Below are positions 18,378-27,798 of a DNA stretch of 64,000 nucleotides, piece by piece. The stretch is taken from the NCBI RefSeq assembly GCF_007197755.1, contig NZ_CP041636.1, positions 186,001-250,000 on the forward strand. The letters run 5' to 3'. How positions within the stretch are numbered: the stretch's first letter is position 1; every line of letters begins with the position of its first letter. The position numbers and the translations under genes are program-made. Origin of the DNA: Ferrovibrio terrae. Its GTDB lineage: Bacteria > Pseudomonadota > Alphaproteobacteria > Ferrovibrionales > Ferrovibrionaceae. The notes beneath the pieces are model-generated. The model was given only the letters and a program-made list of their open reading frames with translations. It was not told the origin of the DNA and searched no databases.

Positions 18378-20306
18378 TCAGCCCCCGGCTTTCGTGGCGC
18401 CCGGCGCGGTGGGCGGCGTGATGCCGGATGCGGTAGTCGGGCCGGGCGCCGAACGCGGCTTGCGCGACGGATCCAGTTTCTGGCATTCCAGCATGATGTC
18501 GCGCGCCACCGGCGCGGCGGCCTTGGCGCCGGACCCGCCGTGTTCGATGATCACGGCGCAGGCATAGCGCGGTGCGCTGATCGGCGCAAAGGCGACGAAG
18601 AGTGCATGATCGCGCTCTTCCCAAGGCTTTTCTTCATTCTTGCGCACGCGGGTTTCGCGCTCCAGCCGGCTGATGCGGCGCACCTGGCTCGAACCGGTCT
18701 TGCCCGCCATGGCATATTGGGCCTGCATGATGCGCGCGCCCGCAGCGGTGCCGCGCGGCGGGGCGGTGACGCGGATCATGCCTTCGAGCGCCAGATCGAG
18801 CTGCTCGCGCTTGAGATTGAGGCTGGGCCAGCGCTGCGAAGCCGGGCGCTGGTCGGCGGCAGGACCAAAACCCTCCTCCTTGCGCACGATGCGCGGCGGT
18901 ACGGCATACCCCCCGTTGGCCAGGCGTGCCGCCATCACGGCAAGCTGCAGCGGCGTGGTGGTGACATACCCCTGGCCGATGCCGATCACGAGATTCTCGC
19001 CCGGATGCCAGGGCTGACCGAGCGCGCCCTGCTTCCAGGCCTTGGACGGGATGATGCCGCGCCGCTCGCCGGTCAGGTCGATGCCGGTAAAATCACCCAG
19101 GCCGAGTTTCCTGGCAATCTCGCCAATCTTGTCGACGCCGGTGCGTTTGGCGGCTTCGTAGAAATAGACGTCGCAGCTTTCCTCCAGCGCCGACACGAAA
19201 TTCATCGTGCCATGGCCGCCCTTCTTCCAGCAATGGAAGGTGTTGTTGCCGAATTCCATATGGCCGGGGCAGAAGACGCGTGTCTCCGGCGTCATGTTCC
19301 CCGATTCCAGCGCCGCTATGCCGACCAGCATCTTGTAGGTCGAGCCCGGCGGATACTGCCCCGCGATCGCCTTGTTGATCAGCGGTTTGTATTTGTCGTT
19401 GCTCAGCTGGCGCCACTGAGGCCCGGTGATGCCGACGTTGAACCAGTTCGGATCGTAGCCGGGATTGGACACCAGGGCGAGAATCTCGCCGGAATGGATA
19501 TCGATCACCACGGCGGCGCCGCTGTCCTCGCCGAAACGCTCCTGCGCATAACGCTGCAGATCGGCATCGATGGTCAGAACGATATCGTCGCCCTGCTGGC
19601 CGTTATAGCGTTCCAGTTCGCGGATTGCGCGGCCATAGGCATTCACCTCGATCTGGCTGTGGCCGGCACGACCGCGCAGACGTTCGTCATACACCTTCTC
19701 CACGCCGCTCTTGCCGATGCGGAAGCCCGGCAGTTCCAGCAGCGGATCATCGCCGAGTTCATTCTCGGCCACCGCGCCGACATAGCCGACGACATGGCTG
19801 AAGGTATGCGCATAGGGATAGTCGCGTGTCTCGCCGACATCGAGCTGTACGCCGGGCAGGTCCGGCGAATGCAGGTTGATCTTGGCGAAATCATCCCAGG
19901 ACAGGTTCTCGGCCACCACGACCGGCACGAACTTGCGCCGCCGCTCGATCTCGCGCTTCACGCGGGCGCGCTGCGTATCATCGACCTGGATCAGCTTCGA
20001 CAGCGCTTCCAGTGTCGCGTCGACATTGCGGGTCTGCTCGGCCACGATCATGACGCGGTAATTGCGACGGTTGGAGGCGAGCTCCACGCCGAAGCGATCC
20101 AGCACACGGCCGCGCCGCGGCGACAGCAGCCGCATGTTGATGCGGTTTTCCTCGGCGAGCAGATGGTATTTGTGCGATTCCATCACCTGCAGGTAATAGA
20201 GCCGGCCGACCAGCGCGCCGAACATGCCGAGCTGCGCAGTGCCGAGCAGCAGGGCGCGGCGGGTAAACACCCGCTGCAGATCGTTGTCGCGCCGGTTGAT
20301 CGCCAT
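18378..20306 (-). CDS. mrdA: Penicillin-binding protein 2 (elongasome transpeptidase)
   Basis: A class B PBP that cross-links new side-wall peptidoglycan with RodA. It is 642 residues from ATG 20306. There is an N-terminal membrane anchor at about 17-38, a dimerisation/pedestal region, then the transpeptidase domain with STYK (SxxK active serine), SCD in EESCDVYFYEAA, and the KTG motif as AGKTGSSQ. The longer frame to 20351 would run into mreD; the chosen ATG has GAGG upstream that overlaps the mreD stop. The C-terminus ends in a Pro/Ala/Thr-rich tail. Confidence 0.95.
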   Translation of the reverse strand: MAINRRDNDLQRVFTRRALLLGTAQLGMFGALVGRLYYLQVMESHKYHLLAEENRINMRLLSPRRGRVLDRFGVELASNRRNYRVMIVAEQTRNVDATLEALSKLIQVDDTQRARVKREIERRRKFVPVVVAENLSWDDFAKINLHSPDLPGVQLDVGETRDYPYAHTFSHVVGYVGAVAENELGDDPLLELPGFRIGKSGVEKVYDERLRGRAGHSQIEVNAYGRAIRELERYNGQQGDDIVLTIDADLQRYAQERFGEDSGAAVVIDIHSGEILALVSNPGYDPNWFNVGITGPQWRQLSNDKYKPLINKAIAGQYPPGSTYKMLVGIAALESGNMTPETRVFCPGHMEFGNNTFHCWKKGGHGTMNFVSALEESCDVYFYEAAKRTGVDKIGEIARKLGLGDFTGIDLTGERRGIIPSKAWKQGALGQPWHPGENLVIGIGQGYVTTTPLQLAVMAARLANGGYAVPPRIVRKEEGFGPAADQRPASQRWPSLNLKREQLDLALEGMIRVTAPPRGTAAGARIMQAQYAMAGKTGSSQVRRISRLERETRVRKNEEKPWEERDHALFVAFAPISAPRYACAVIIEHGGSGAKAAAPVARDIMLECQKLDPSRKPRSAPGPTTASGITPPTAPGATKAGG

Positions 20307-20313
20307 CGCTGCC

Positions 20314-20835
20314 TCAGGCCGTGACGGAAGCGCGCAACCAGCGGCGCTCAAGGCGGCTCAGCACCCAGTAGACCGCCGGATACAGCGTCAGCGACAGCAG
20401 CAGCTGCGCGAGCAGCGGCGCGGTCGGCAGCAGGCGCCAGTGCAGCAGCGAAACGACAGCCCAGCCGGCCGGCAGCACCGCGCCGACCACGAGGGCGAAG
20501 GCCGCCCAGTTGACCATGAAGGACGAGCCGAGAAACACCTTGCGCTGCGCCATGCCGAGTTCATGCACCAGCACCAACGCCAGCACGTTCAGGCCGAGCG
20601 GCCCCGCCGACAGCAGATCGAGCAGCAGACCGATCATGAAGGCGCCGATCATGGTCATGAGATCGGAGCGGAAGATGCTCCAGTAGAACACCGCCATCAG
20701 GGCAAAGGCGGGTGCGACATTGTCGAAATGCGGCAGGCCGATGGGCATCAGCCCGATCAGCACCAGGGTCACGCTGCTGAGGATCGGCAGCAGGGCGCGG
20801 ACGCGGCGGCTGGTCTGGCGAAGCAGCGCGGACAT
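20314..20835 (-). CDS. mreD: Rod shape-determining protein MreD
   Basis: A small polytopic elongasome protein of 173 residues with about five hydrophobic segments and little conserved sequence, as usual for MreD. Identification rests on size, topology and its fixed place between mreC (11 bases upstream) and mrdA. An acidic/aromatic FYWSIFRSDLMTMIGAFMIG stretch and LLDLLSAGPLGLNV are characteristic of the family. Confidence 0.9.
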   Translation of the reverse strand: MSALLRQTSRRVRALLPILSSVTLVLIGLMPIGLPHFDNVAPAFALMAVFYWSIFRSDLMTMIGAFMIGLLLDLLSAGPLGLNVLALVLVHELGMAQRKVFLGSSFMVNWAAFALVVGAVLPAGWAVVSLLHWRLLPTAPLLAQLLLSLTLYPAVYWVLSRLERRWLRASVTA

Positions 20836-20846
20836 TCCGCCGCTCC

Positions 20847-21785
20847 TTAAGGTTTCTTGGGCGCGGGCGCCGGCGACGCTTGGGGCGATGATGCCGGGGA
20901 CGATGCCTGGGGTAGCAACGGCGGCATCACGGCGGCCGGATCTTCGGCTTCCACGCGGGTTTCATCGAATTGCATCACGCGCAGGAAATCCAGGCGGCCG
21001 AGATCGACCAGCGGGCGCACGCGCACGCCGCCATCGACCGAGGTGATTTCCGCGACCGGAATGCCGACCGGAAACTGGCCGCCATCGCCCGAAGTGACGA
21101 TATGCATGCCGACGGCCGGCTTGGCGGCGCCGGAGAGATATTCCAGGCGCGGGAACGGCGAGTTGTCGCCGGTCAGCACGGCGCGATGGCCGCCTTCCTG
21201 CAGCATCACGGGCAGACGTGAATTGAGGTCGGTCAGCAGCAGGATGCGCGAGGCACGATAGCCTACTTCAGCGACGCGGCCGACATAGCCGCCCTCGCCG
21301 ATCACGGCCTGGCCCTTCTTCACGCCATCCTTGGCGCCGATATTGAGCAGCGCGGTGCGCACGAAGCTGCCGCCGCCATCGGCGATCACACGGCCGGTGA
21401 CGAAGCGGTTGGTGAGATCGGGACCGGCAGCCAGCAAACGACGCATGCTGGCATTGTCCTGCTCCAGACGGCGGGCGACTTCCTGCCACTGCAGCAGGCG
21501 GGCGTTTTCGGTGCGCAGGCGGAAGTTCTCTTCATGCACGAAGAGGATGTCGTCGACCCAGCCGATCGCGGCATTGACCACGCTGACCGGCTGCGCCACG
21601 GCGCTCAGGATCGGTTCGAACACATCGGCGACCAGGGCGCGGGAACGTTCGACCACCGGACGGTCGATACGACTGAGCAGGATCAGGCCGACGGCAGAGG
21701 CGAGCAGAAGCAGGAACGCAAAACGCTGCAACAGCGCGCGAATAGGCGCTGCGATCCAGGCACTGCGTCCGGTGCGTCTTGCCAT
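20847..21785 (-). CDS. mreC: Rod shape-determining protein MreC
   Basis: MreC is a periplasmic dimer tethered to the inner membrane that activates PBP2-RodA. The 312-residue protein has one N-terminal membrane segment (about 18-38), a coiled coil (about 75-112), and the beta-barrel domain with GAKDGVKKGQAVIGEGGYVG and LTDLNSRLPVML. The C-terminus is a Pro/Ala/Ser-rich tail of about 30 residues, common in alphaproteobacterial MreC. It follows mreB by 37 bases. Confidence 0.94.
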   Translation of the reverse strand: MARRTGRSAWIAAPIRALLQRFAFLLLLASAVGLILLSRIDRPVVERSRALVADVFEPILSAVAQPVSVVNAAIGWVDDILFVHEENFRLRTENARLLQWQEVARRLEQDNASMRRLLAAGPDLTNRFVTGRVIADGGGSFVRTALLNIGAKDGVKKGQAVIGEGGYVGRVAEVGYRASRILLLTDLNSRLPVMLQEGGHRAVLTGDNSPFPRLEYLSGAAKPAVGMHIVTSGDGGQFPVGIPVAEITSVDGGVRVRPLVDLGRLDFLRVMQFDETRVEAEDPAAVMPPLLPQASSPASSPQASPAPAPKKP

Positions 21786-21822
21786 GCGTCCCCGTCAGCC
21801 CCTTCCCGGCTGTCCGCCGCGA

Positions 21823-22878
<1,056 letters not shown>

Positions 22879-22974
22879 TCACCAGCGTAAAATCGCGCCG
22901 TTATCGCCTCTGGAACCGGAATAGCGCAACCCCCAGCCCCCCTAAATTCCCGGCTACCGCCGGCTTTATTCCCC

Positions 22975-24537
22975 TCAGGCGCTCATCGCTGCCGGAGCGG
23001 TCTTTTCCCGCTTCACCAGCAGTTTGTTGAGTGCGTGAATATAGGCCCGGCAACTCGCCACCAGCGTGTCTGCATCGGAAGCCTGACCGTTCACCGTCTT
23101 GCCGCTTTCCTCCAGCCGCACCGTCACTTCGGCCTGGGCGTCGGTGCCCTGGGTCACGGCATGCACCTGGTAGAGCTGCAGGTTGACCGTGTGCGGGAAC
23201 AGGGCCTTGATCGCATTGAAAATCGAATCGACCGGGCCGTTGCCGGTCGCCTTGACCGCTTTGACGGCGCCGTCGATTTCCAGTTCCAGCTCGGCGCTCT
23301 GCGGCTCCTTCGAACCGGCGACCACCTGCAGCGACACGAAGCGGATGCGATGGCTGTCATGCGCCACGGTGTCATCCACCAGCGCAACCAGATCCTCGTC
23401 GAAGACTTCCTTCTTGCGGTCGGCCAGATCCTTGAAGCGGCCAAAGGCATCGTTCAGCTGGTTCTCGGCCAGATTGAAGCCAAGCTCTTCCAGCTTCTTG
23501 CGGAAGGCATGGCGGCCGGAATGCTTGCCCATCACGAGCGTCGAACGATTCAGGCCAACCGATTCCGGCGTCATGATCTCGTAAGTGCCGGCATGCTTCA
23601 GCATGCCATCCTGGTGGATGCCGCTTTCATGCGCGAAGGCATTGGCGCCGACGATGGCCTTGTTCGGCTGCACGACGAAGCCCGTCACCGCAGAAACAAG
23701 CCGCGAGGCCTTCATGATGTCGGTGGTCTTGATACCGGTTTCGAACTGCATCACATCGGGCCGCGTGCGCAGCGCCATCACGATTTCTTCCAGCGCGGCA
23801 TTGCCGGCGCGCTCGCCCAGGCCATTGATGGTGCATTCCACCTGGCGCGCGCCGCCGATCACGGCTGCCAGCGAGTTGGCGACGGCGAGGCCGAGATCGT
23901 TGTGGCAATGCGCGGAAAACCTGGCTTTATCGCTGTTCGGGATGTTTTCGATCAGGAAGCGCATCAACGCCGTGTATTCCTCCGGCACGGTGTAGCCAAC
24001 CGTGTCGGGCACGTTGATCGTGGTGGCACCAGCTTTGATGGCGCTCTCGATCACGCGGCAGAGGAAGTCACGATCCGAGCGCGTGCCGTCCTCGCAACTC
24101 CACTCGACGTCGTCGCAAAGATTGCGCGCATGGCTCACGCTGTCGATGATCGCCTGATGCACCGCCTCGGGCTCCATCTGCAGCTTGAACTTCATGTGCA
24201 GCGGCGACGTGGAGATGAATGTGTGGATGCGTGCGCTCTTCGCGGGCTTCAGCGCTTCCCAGGCGCGGTCGATATCTTTCCTGCCGGCGCGGCTCAGGCC
24301 GCAGACCGTAGAGTTCTTCACGCGCTTGGCGATTTCGTTCACGGCTTCGAAGTCACCGTTGGAGGCAATCGGGAAACCGGCCTCGATCACATCGACGCCC
24401 ATGCCTTCCAGCACGGACGCAATTTTCAGCTTCTCTTCAAGATTCATCGAGGCGCCGGGCGATTGCTCGCCGTCGCGCAGGGTGGTGTCGAAAATGATGA
24501 CGCGGTCGCGGCCGCTGCCGGTTGCTGCTGTCGTCAT
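22975..24537 (-). CDS. leuA: 2-isopropylmalate synthase
   Basis: Catalyses the first committed step of leucine synthesis, condensing acetyl-CoA with 2-ketoisovalerate, the product of the ilv pathway encoded at 28-32 kb. It is 520 residues from ATG 24537, with GAGG 6 bases upstream. The TIM-barrel domain has IIFDTTLRDGEQSPGASM near the N-terminus and the metal-binding HCHNDLG motif at about residue 210. The C-terminal third is the leucine-binding LeuA dimer domain (KAVKATGNGPVDS), so feedback inhibition by leucine is expected. A slightly longer start at 24549 is possible. Confidence 0.95.
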   Translation of the reverse strand: MTTAATGSGRDRVIIFDTTLRDGEQSPGASMNLEEKLKIASVLEGMGVDVIEAGFPIASNGDFEAVNEIAKRVKNSTVCGLSRAGRKDIDRAWEALKPAKSARIHTFISTSPLHMKFKLQMEPEAVHQAIIDSVSHARNLCDDVEWSCEDGTRSDRDFLCRVIESAIKAGATTINVPDTVGYTVPEEYTALMRFLIENIPNSDKARFSAHCHNDLGLAVANSLAAVIGGARQVECTINGLGERAGNAALEEIVMALRTRPDVMQFETGIKTTDIMKASRLVSAVTGFVVQPNKAIVGANAFAHESGIHQDGMLKHAGTYEIMTPESVGLNRSTLVMGKHSGRHAFRKKLEELGFNLAENQLNDAFGRFKDLADRKKEVFDEDLVALVDDTVAHDSHRIRFVSLQVVAGSKEPQSAELELEIDGAVKAVKATGNGPVDSIFNAIKALFPHTVNLQLYQVHAVTQGTDAQAEVTVRLEESGKTVNGQASDADTLVASCRAYIHALNKLLVKREKTAPAAMSA

Positions 24538-24538
24538 G

Positions 24539-24634
24539 TCAGACCTCATACTCGGAATCGGGCAACGCGCCCGCTCCAAACCTGAAAAGGCTGGCGTTGC
24601 GGGAATTCTGCCGCTGTTTCCATGCTTTAACCAT
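24539..24634 (-). CDS. Possible 31-codon upstream ORF in the leuA leader
   Basis: A small frame, MVKAWKQRQNSRN..., ends with TGA one base before the leuA ATG (TGA-C-ATG) and contains the leuA ribosome-binding GAGG. A GGAG lies 11 bases before its own ATG, a loose spacing. It has only two leucine codons, so a classical leucine attenuator is not supported. It could couple translation to leuA or be chance. Confidence 0.2.
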   Translation of the reverse strand: MVKAWKQRQNSRNASLFRFGAGALPDSEYEV

Positions 24635-24679
24635 TAGTCTACACGCTCCGGCGGGGTCACGGCAAAGGCCGAAAAACCC

Positions 24680-24696
24680 AAGTCTGACATAGACTT
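24680..24696. promoter_or_regulatory. Inverted repeat upstream of leuA
   Basis: AAGTCT-GACAT-AGACTT is a perfect 6-base-arm palindrome with a 5-base spacer, about 145 bases upstream of the leuA start. It is a plausible operator for a dimeric regulator; which one is unknown. Confidence 0.3.
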
Positions 24697-24834
24697 GCAG
24701 CGATACTCTCCGAAGCATGCTTAAAAAGGGGTGAACGCCCGGTCCCGCAACCCGAATCTGCTAATGCTCTGAAAACACGGCTGAATTGAGGCGCCAGCGC
24801 CCAAATGCTATTTGGCCGCCGCCCCTGCTTGGGT

Positions 24835-26016
24835 TCAGGCCTGCCGGTACAGGGTCACGACGCAGGCACCGCCCAGACCGAGATTATGCTGCAGCGCCAC
24901 CCGGGCGCCCTCCACCTGGCGGGCATCTGCCGTGCCGCGCAGCTGGTGCGTCAGCTCATAGCACTGCGCCAGACCCGTCGCGCCGAGCGGATGCCCCTTG
25001 GAGAGCAGCCCGCCCGAGGGATTGGTCACCACGCGGCCGCCATAGGTGTTGCCGCCGGACTCGACAAAGCCTTCGGCCTCGCCGAGCGGACAGAGACCGA
25101 GCGCCTCATAAGTGATCAGTTCGTTCTGCGCGAAGCAGTCATGCAGTTCGACGACATCGACATCCTGCGGGCCGATGCCGGCCTGCTCGTAAACCTGATC
25201 GGCTGCCGTGCGGCTCATATCGGCGCCGACCACTTGCATCATGTCGCGCGCCTCGAAGGTGGACGGATAATCCGTTGTCATCGCCTGCGCCGCGATCTCG
25301 ACATCGGTACGCAGGCCGTGCCTTTTCGCGAAGGCCTCCGACACCAGAAGCGCCGCGGCCGCGCCGCAGGTGGGCGGACAGGCCATCAGGCGCGTCATCA
25401 CGCCGGGCCAGATCATCTGTGCGTTCATCACGTCATCGACGCTGACTTCCTGGCGGAACAGCGCCAGCGGATTGTTTTTTGCATGCCGGCTGGCCTTGGC
25501 GCGGATGCGCGCAAACGTCTCGAGTTTGGTGCCGTATTTCTTCATATGGCTGAGGCCGGCACCACCAAAATAGCGTAAGGCCAGCGGGATTTCCGGCATG
25601 CCGACGAGGTCATCCGTCACCTTGTCGAAGTCCTCGAACGGGCTGGTGCGATCAGTGAAAACCGAACCCAGCGCGCCGGGCTTCATCTGCTCGAAGCCGA
25701 GCGCCAGCACGCAATCGGCGGCACCGCTGGCGACAGCCTGACGCGCCAGAAACAAAGCCGTTGATCCGGTCGAGCAGTTGTTGTTGACATTGACCACCGG
25801 GATGCCGGTCATGCCGAGGCGATACAGCGCCTTCTGGCCGCAGGTGCTGTCGCCATAGACATAGCCGGCATAGGCCTGCCGCACATGGCCATAGTCGATG
25901 CCGGCATCTTTCAGGGCGAGCGCGCCAGCAGCAGCGCCCATCTCGTCATAGGGCGCGCTGTTGCCCGGCTTGGCGAACGGGATCATGCCGACACCGGCAA
26001 CCAGCACCTTGGCCAT
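24835..26016 (-). CDS. Thiolase / SCP-x-type acetyl-CoA acetyltransferase family protein
   Basis: A 393-residue thiolase-fold enzyme of the sterol-carrier-protein-x (lipid-transfer) branch. The nucleophile is Cys81 in VNNNCSTGSTAL; the second active region is SKGHPLGATGLAQ near residue 335 and the C-terminus has NLGLGGACVV. It would cleave or form beta-ketoacyl-CoA, though members of this branch include enzymes of uncertain substrate. No separate SCP2 domain is attached. It is the last gene of the operon with a MarR regulator and a nitroreductase, which suggests inducible breakdown of an organic compound. Confidence 0.82.
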   Translation of the reverse strand: MAKVLVAGVGMIPFAKPGNSAPYDEMGAAAGALALKDAGIDYGHVRQAYAGYVYGDSTCGQKALYRLGMTGIPVVNVNNNCSTGSTALFLARQAVASGAADCVLALGFEQMKPGALGSVFTDRTSPFEDFDKVTDDLVGMPEIPLALRYFGGAGLSHMKKYGTKLETFARIRAKASRHAKNNPLALFRQEVSVDDVMNAQMIWPGVMTRLMACPPTCGAAAALLVSEAFAKRHGLRTDVEIAAQAMTTDYPSTFEARDMMQVVGADMSRTAADQVYEQAGIGPQDVDVVELHDCFAQNELITYEALGLCPLGEAEGFVESGGNTYGGRVVTNPSGGLLSKGHPLGATGLAQCYELTHQLRGTADARQVEGARVALQHNLGLGGACVVTLYRQA

Positions 26017-26035
26017 GACATCTCCTCCTGCTTTT

Positions 26036-26509
26036 TTATCGGTTCTGGTCGAGCCAGAGCTTCAGCTTATCAAGATACTGCCAGAACTGTTCGAGGTCTG
26101 CAGGCTTCCAGTCGGCAAAGGCCGGCACGACCTCGGGCACCAGAGCCGCAATGGCCTTGCCATGGGCGGCTTTCCCCCTGGCGGTCAGGAACAGCTGCTT
26201 CGACCGCGCATCGTCCGGGCTCGGCGCCTCGCGCAGGTAGCCTTTGACCAGCAGCTTCTGCGTCGTCTTGGTCACCGCCGGCGGCAGCTGCTGCATGGCG
26301 CGGGCAATGCCGCCGACCGTCTTGCCCTCCTCGGGCCGGTGGCTGAAGTGATTCAGCATGACGAATTGCGGCAGCGGCAGGTCCTGGTCGCGCAGTGTGC
26401 GATTGGCGCGGTTGGAGGCGAGCTGGTCGATGATGCCGACCCAGTTGAGGATGCGGAATCGCAGGTCGGGTGCGGGCAGCTCGGCATCCTTCGGCTTGGG
26501 TCGCGGCAT
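26036..26509 (-). CDS. MarR-family transcriptional regulator
   Basis: A 157-residue winged-helix dimer protein. The helix-turn-helix covers about 75-100 (GGIARAMQQLPPAVTKTTQKL) and the wing carries the family residues in SPDDARSKQLFLTARG. Its start is one base from the stop of the nitroreductase gene upstream, and the thiolase follows 19 bases later, so it probably controls its own operon through the two palindromes at 27685-27717. MarR proteins usually release DNA on binding small aromatic or acyl ligands; the ligand here is unknown. Confidence 0.88.
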   Translation of the reverse strand: MPRPKPKDAELPAPDLRFRILNWVGIIDQLASNRANRTLRDQDLPLPQFVMLNHFSHRPEEGKTVGGIARAMQQLPPAVTKTTQKLLVKGYLREAPSPDDARSKQLFLTARGKAAHGKAIAALVPEVVPAFADWKPADLEQFWQYLDKLKLWLDQNR

Positions 26510-26510
26510 C

Positions 26511-27665
26511 TCAGCTCATCAACAAGGCATCCAGCGGCCGTCGCGGCGACGGCGGCACGGGGTCAGAATAGCCGAGGCGGAAGAGCATTTGCACCGTCTG
26601 GCCGGCTGCAACGCCAATCATCGCGGCGAAGTCGCGCTGTAACGCGGCCATCTCCGGATATTCCTGCAGCACCTGGCTAACCGGATGCATGACAACGCCG
26701 AGCTCGGTGGCCTTCAGGTTGAGCCGCACATAGGCGCGGCCGGCCTCGATCTGGCTGACGCGATCATTCGCCACTGTGGTCAGCCAGCCAAACGCCGGCG
26801 TGGCGCGTGCCCAGCCGAGCGCGTAGTCGATGCCACCCTGCCAGGCCATGGTGCCGGGCGTCATTGCTTTCTCCGGCGTCATCAGGCCGAGTTTCGACAA
26901 CCACCAGAAGAACGGTCCGTGCAGTTCGATCCCATCCGGCTGGGCCGCGATGGCATCGGCGCCGACGCGCAGGCGATCGATGCTTTCCTTCAGGGCACGC
27001 GGCGTCTGCAGTTCAATCAGCATTGCCCGCTCGGTGATGCCGCGTAAGCCAGCCGCCAGTGCCGCATCGCTGGTGATGGTCAGTTGTGCAGGACCCGCGC
27101 GATGCGCCACCTGCAAGTCGCGGGCATGATCTGGCTGCAGTGCCTGCGCCAGATACGGCTCTTTGGTGGAGCGCCGGTGCGGAATTTGCGCGAACAGCGG
27201 ATCATTGGTCACACTGTCGCGCTGCAGACGGATGCGGGCCAGCGGGCGATCATCCACCTCGCCTTCGGCCGGCTGGCCTTGCGGGAAGTAGTCGATCTCG
27301 CAGCGATAGCCGTCTGCGCCGGCGGCCAGCACCAGCAGTTCGAGAAAGGTGCCATGCCCGATGACGATCTGGCGCGCAAAGGGATCGGTTTCCGGCAGCA
27401 GTCGCGTGCGGTCGACATGCAGCAGGATTTCGCCCTCGCGGCGCAGATCGACCAGCCAGGGCTGCATGTTATGCGGATTGGGCGCCAGCAAAGCCCAGCT
27501 GAGCGCGCGCTGGCGCGGATCGGTCTCGCCTGCAGGCGCCCCATTCCACGGCGCCACGGCGCTCGCCGGCATGCGATCGCAGCCCTGCAGGCCGCCACCG
27601 ACCAGCGCAGTGCCCACCACACCGCCGCCAATCACCCTGATAAAACCCCGTCGCGAAACCGCCAT
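26511..27665 (-). CDS. Tat-exported nitroreductase-family protein, probable lipoprotein
   Basis: A 384-residue protein with a twin-arginine signal (SRRGFIRVIGG) ending in LQGC, which also fits a lipobox, so it may be a Tat-exported lipoprotein. The mature part matches the nitroreductase fold found in Tat/nitroreductase proteins: RALSWALLAPNPHNMQPW near the start, HRRSTKEPY in the middle, and GRAYVRLNLKATELGVVMHP near residue 330. FMN-dependent reduction outside the cytoplasm is inferred. The start at 27665 is chosen because GGAGG lies 5 bases before it; the alternative at 27677 lacks a site. First gene of the nitroreductase-marR-thiolase operon. Confidence 0.8.
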   Translation of the reverse strand: MAVSRRGFIRVIGGGVVGTALVGGGLQGCDRMPASAVAPWNGAPAGETDPRQRALSWALLAPNPHNMQPWLVDLRREGEILLHVDRTRLLPETDPFARQIVIGHGTFLELLVLAAGADGYRCEIDYFPQGQPAEGEVDDRPLARIRLQRDSVTNDPLFAQIPHRRSTKEPYLAQALQPDHARDLQVAHRAGPAQLTITSDAALAAGLRGITERAMLIELQTPRALKESIDRLRVGADAIAAQPDGIELHGPFFWWLSKLGLMTPEKAMTPGTMAWQGGIDYALGWARATPAFGWLTTVANDRVSQIEAGRAYVRLNLKATELGVVMHPVSQVLQEYPEMAALQRDFAAMIGVAAGQTVQMLFRLGYSDPVPPSPRRPLDALLMS

Positions 27666-27684
27666 GACCGCCTCCATTTATTAA

Positions 27685-27696
27685 TTTCCATGGAAA
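27685..27696. promoter_or_regulatory. Candidate MarR operator, copy 1
   Basis: TTTCCATGGAAA is a perfect 12-base palindrome located 20 bases upstream of the nitroreductase start. Its partner at 27706-27717 begins exactly 21 bases away, about two helical turns, so two dimers could bind the same DNA face. Confidence 0.6.
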
Positions 27697-27705
27697 CAAA
27701 TATCA

Positions 27706-27717
27706 TTTCCGTGGAAA
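27706..27717. promoter_or_regulatory. Candidate MarR operator, copy 2
   Basis: TTTCCGTGGAAA has the same TTTCC/GGAAA arms as copy 1, differing only in the central two bases. The pair lies between the nitroreductase operon and the ogt-type gene, so both could be affected. Confidence 0.6.
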
Positions 27718-27798
27718 CTTTCAACAGGACAGCATGTGATGCCGGATACAAATCGTCGAGCCATTGGCGCGAATCGCCCGGCCGGTGCATGATGGGCT

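Noticed and set aside
24539-24634. Leucine attenuator peptide
   Set aside because: Only two leucine codons and no terminator/antiterminator pair seen; kept only as a low-confidence small frame.
24801-24815. CCAAAT-GCT-ATTTGG palindrome after the thiolase gene as a terminator
   Set aside because: Short AT-rich stem without a following T-run; not convincing as terminator or operator.
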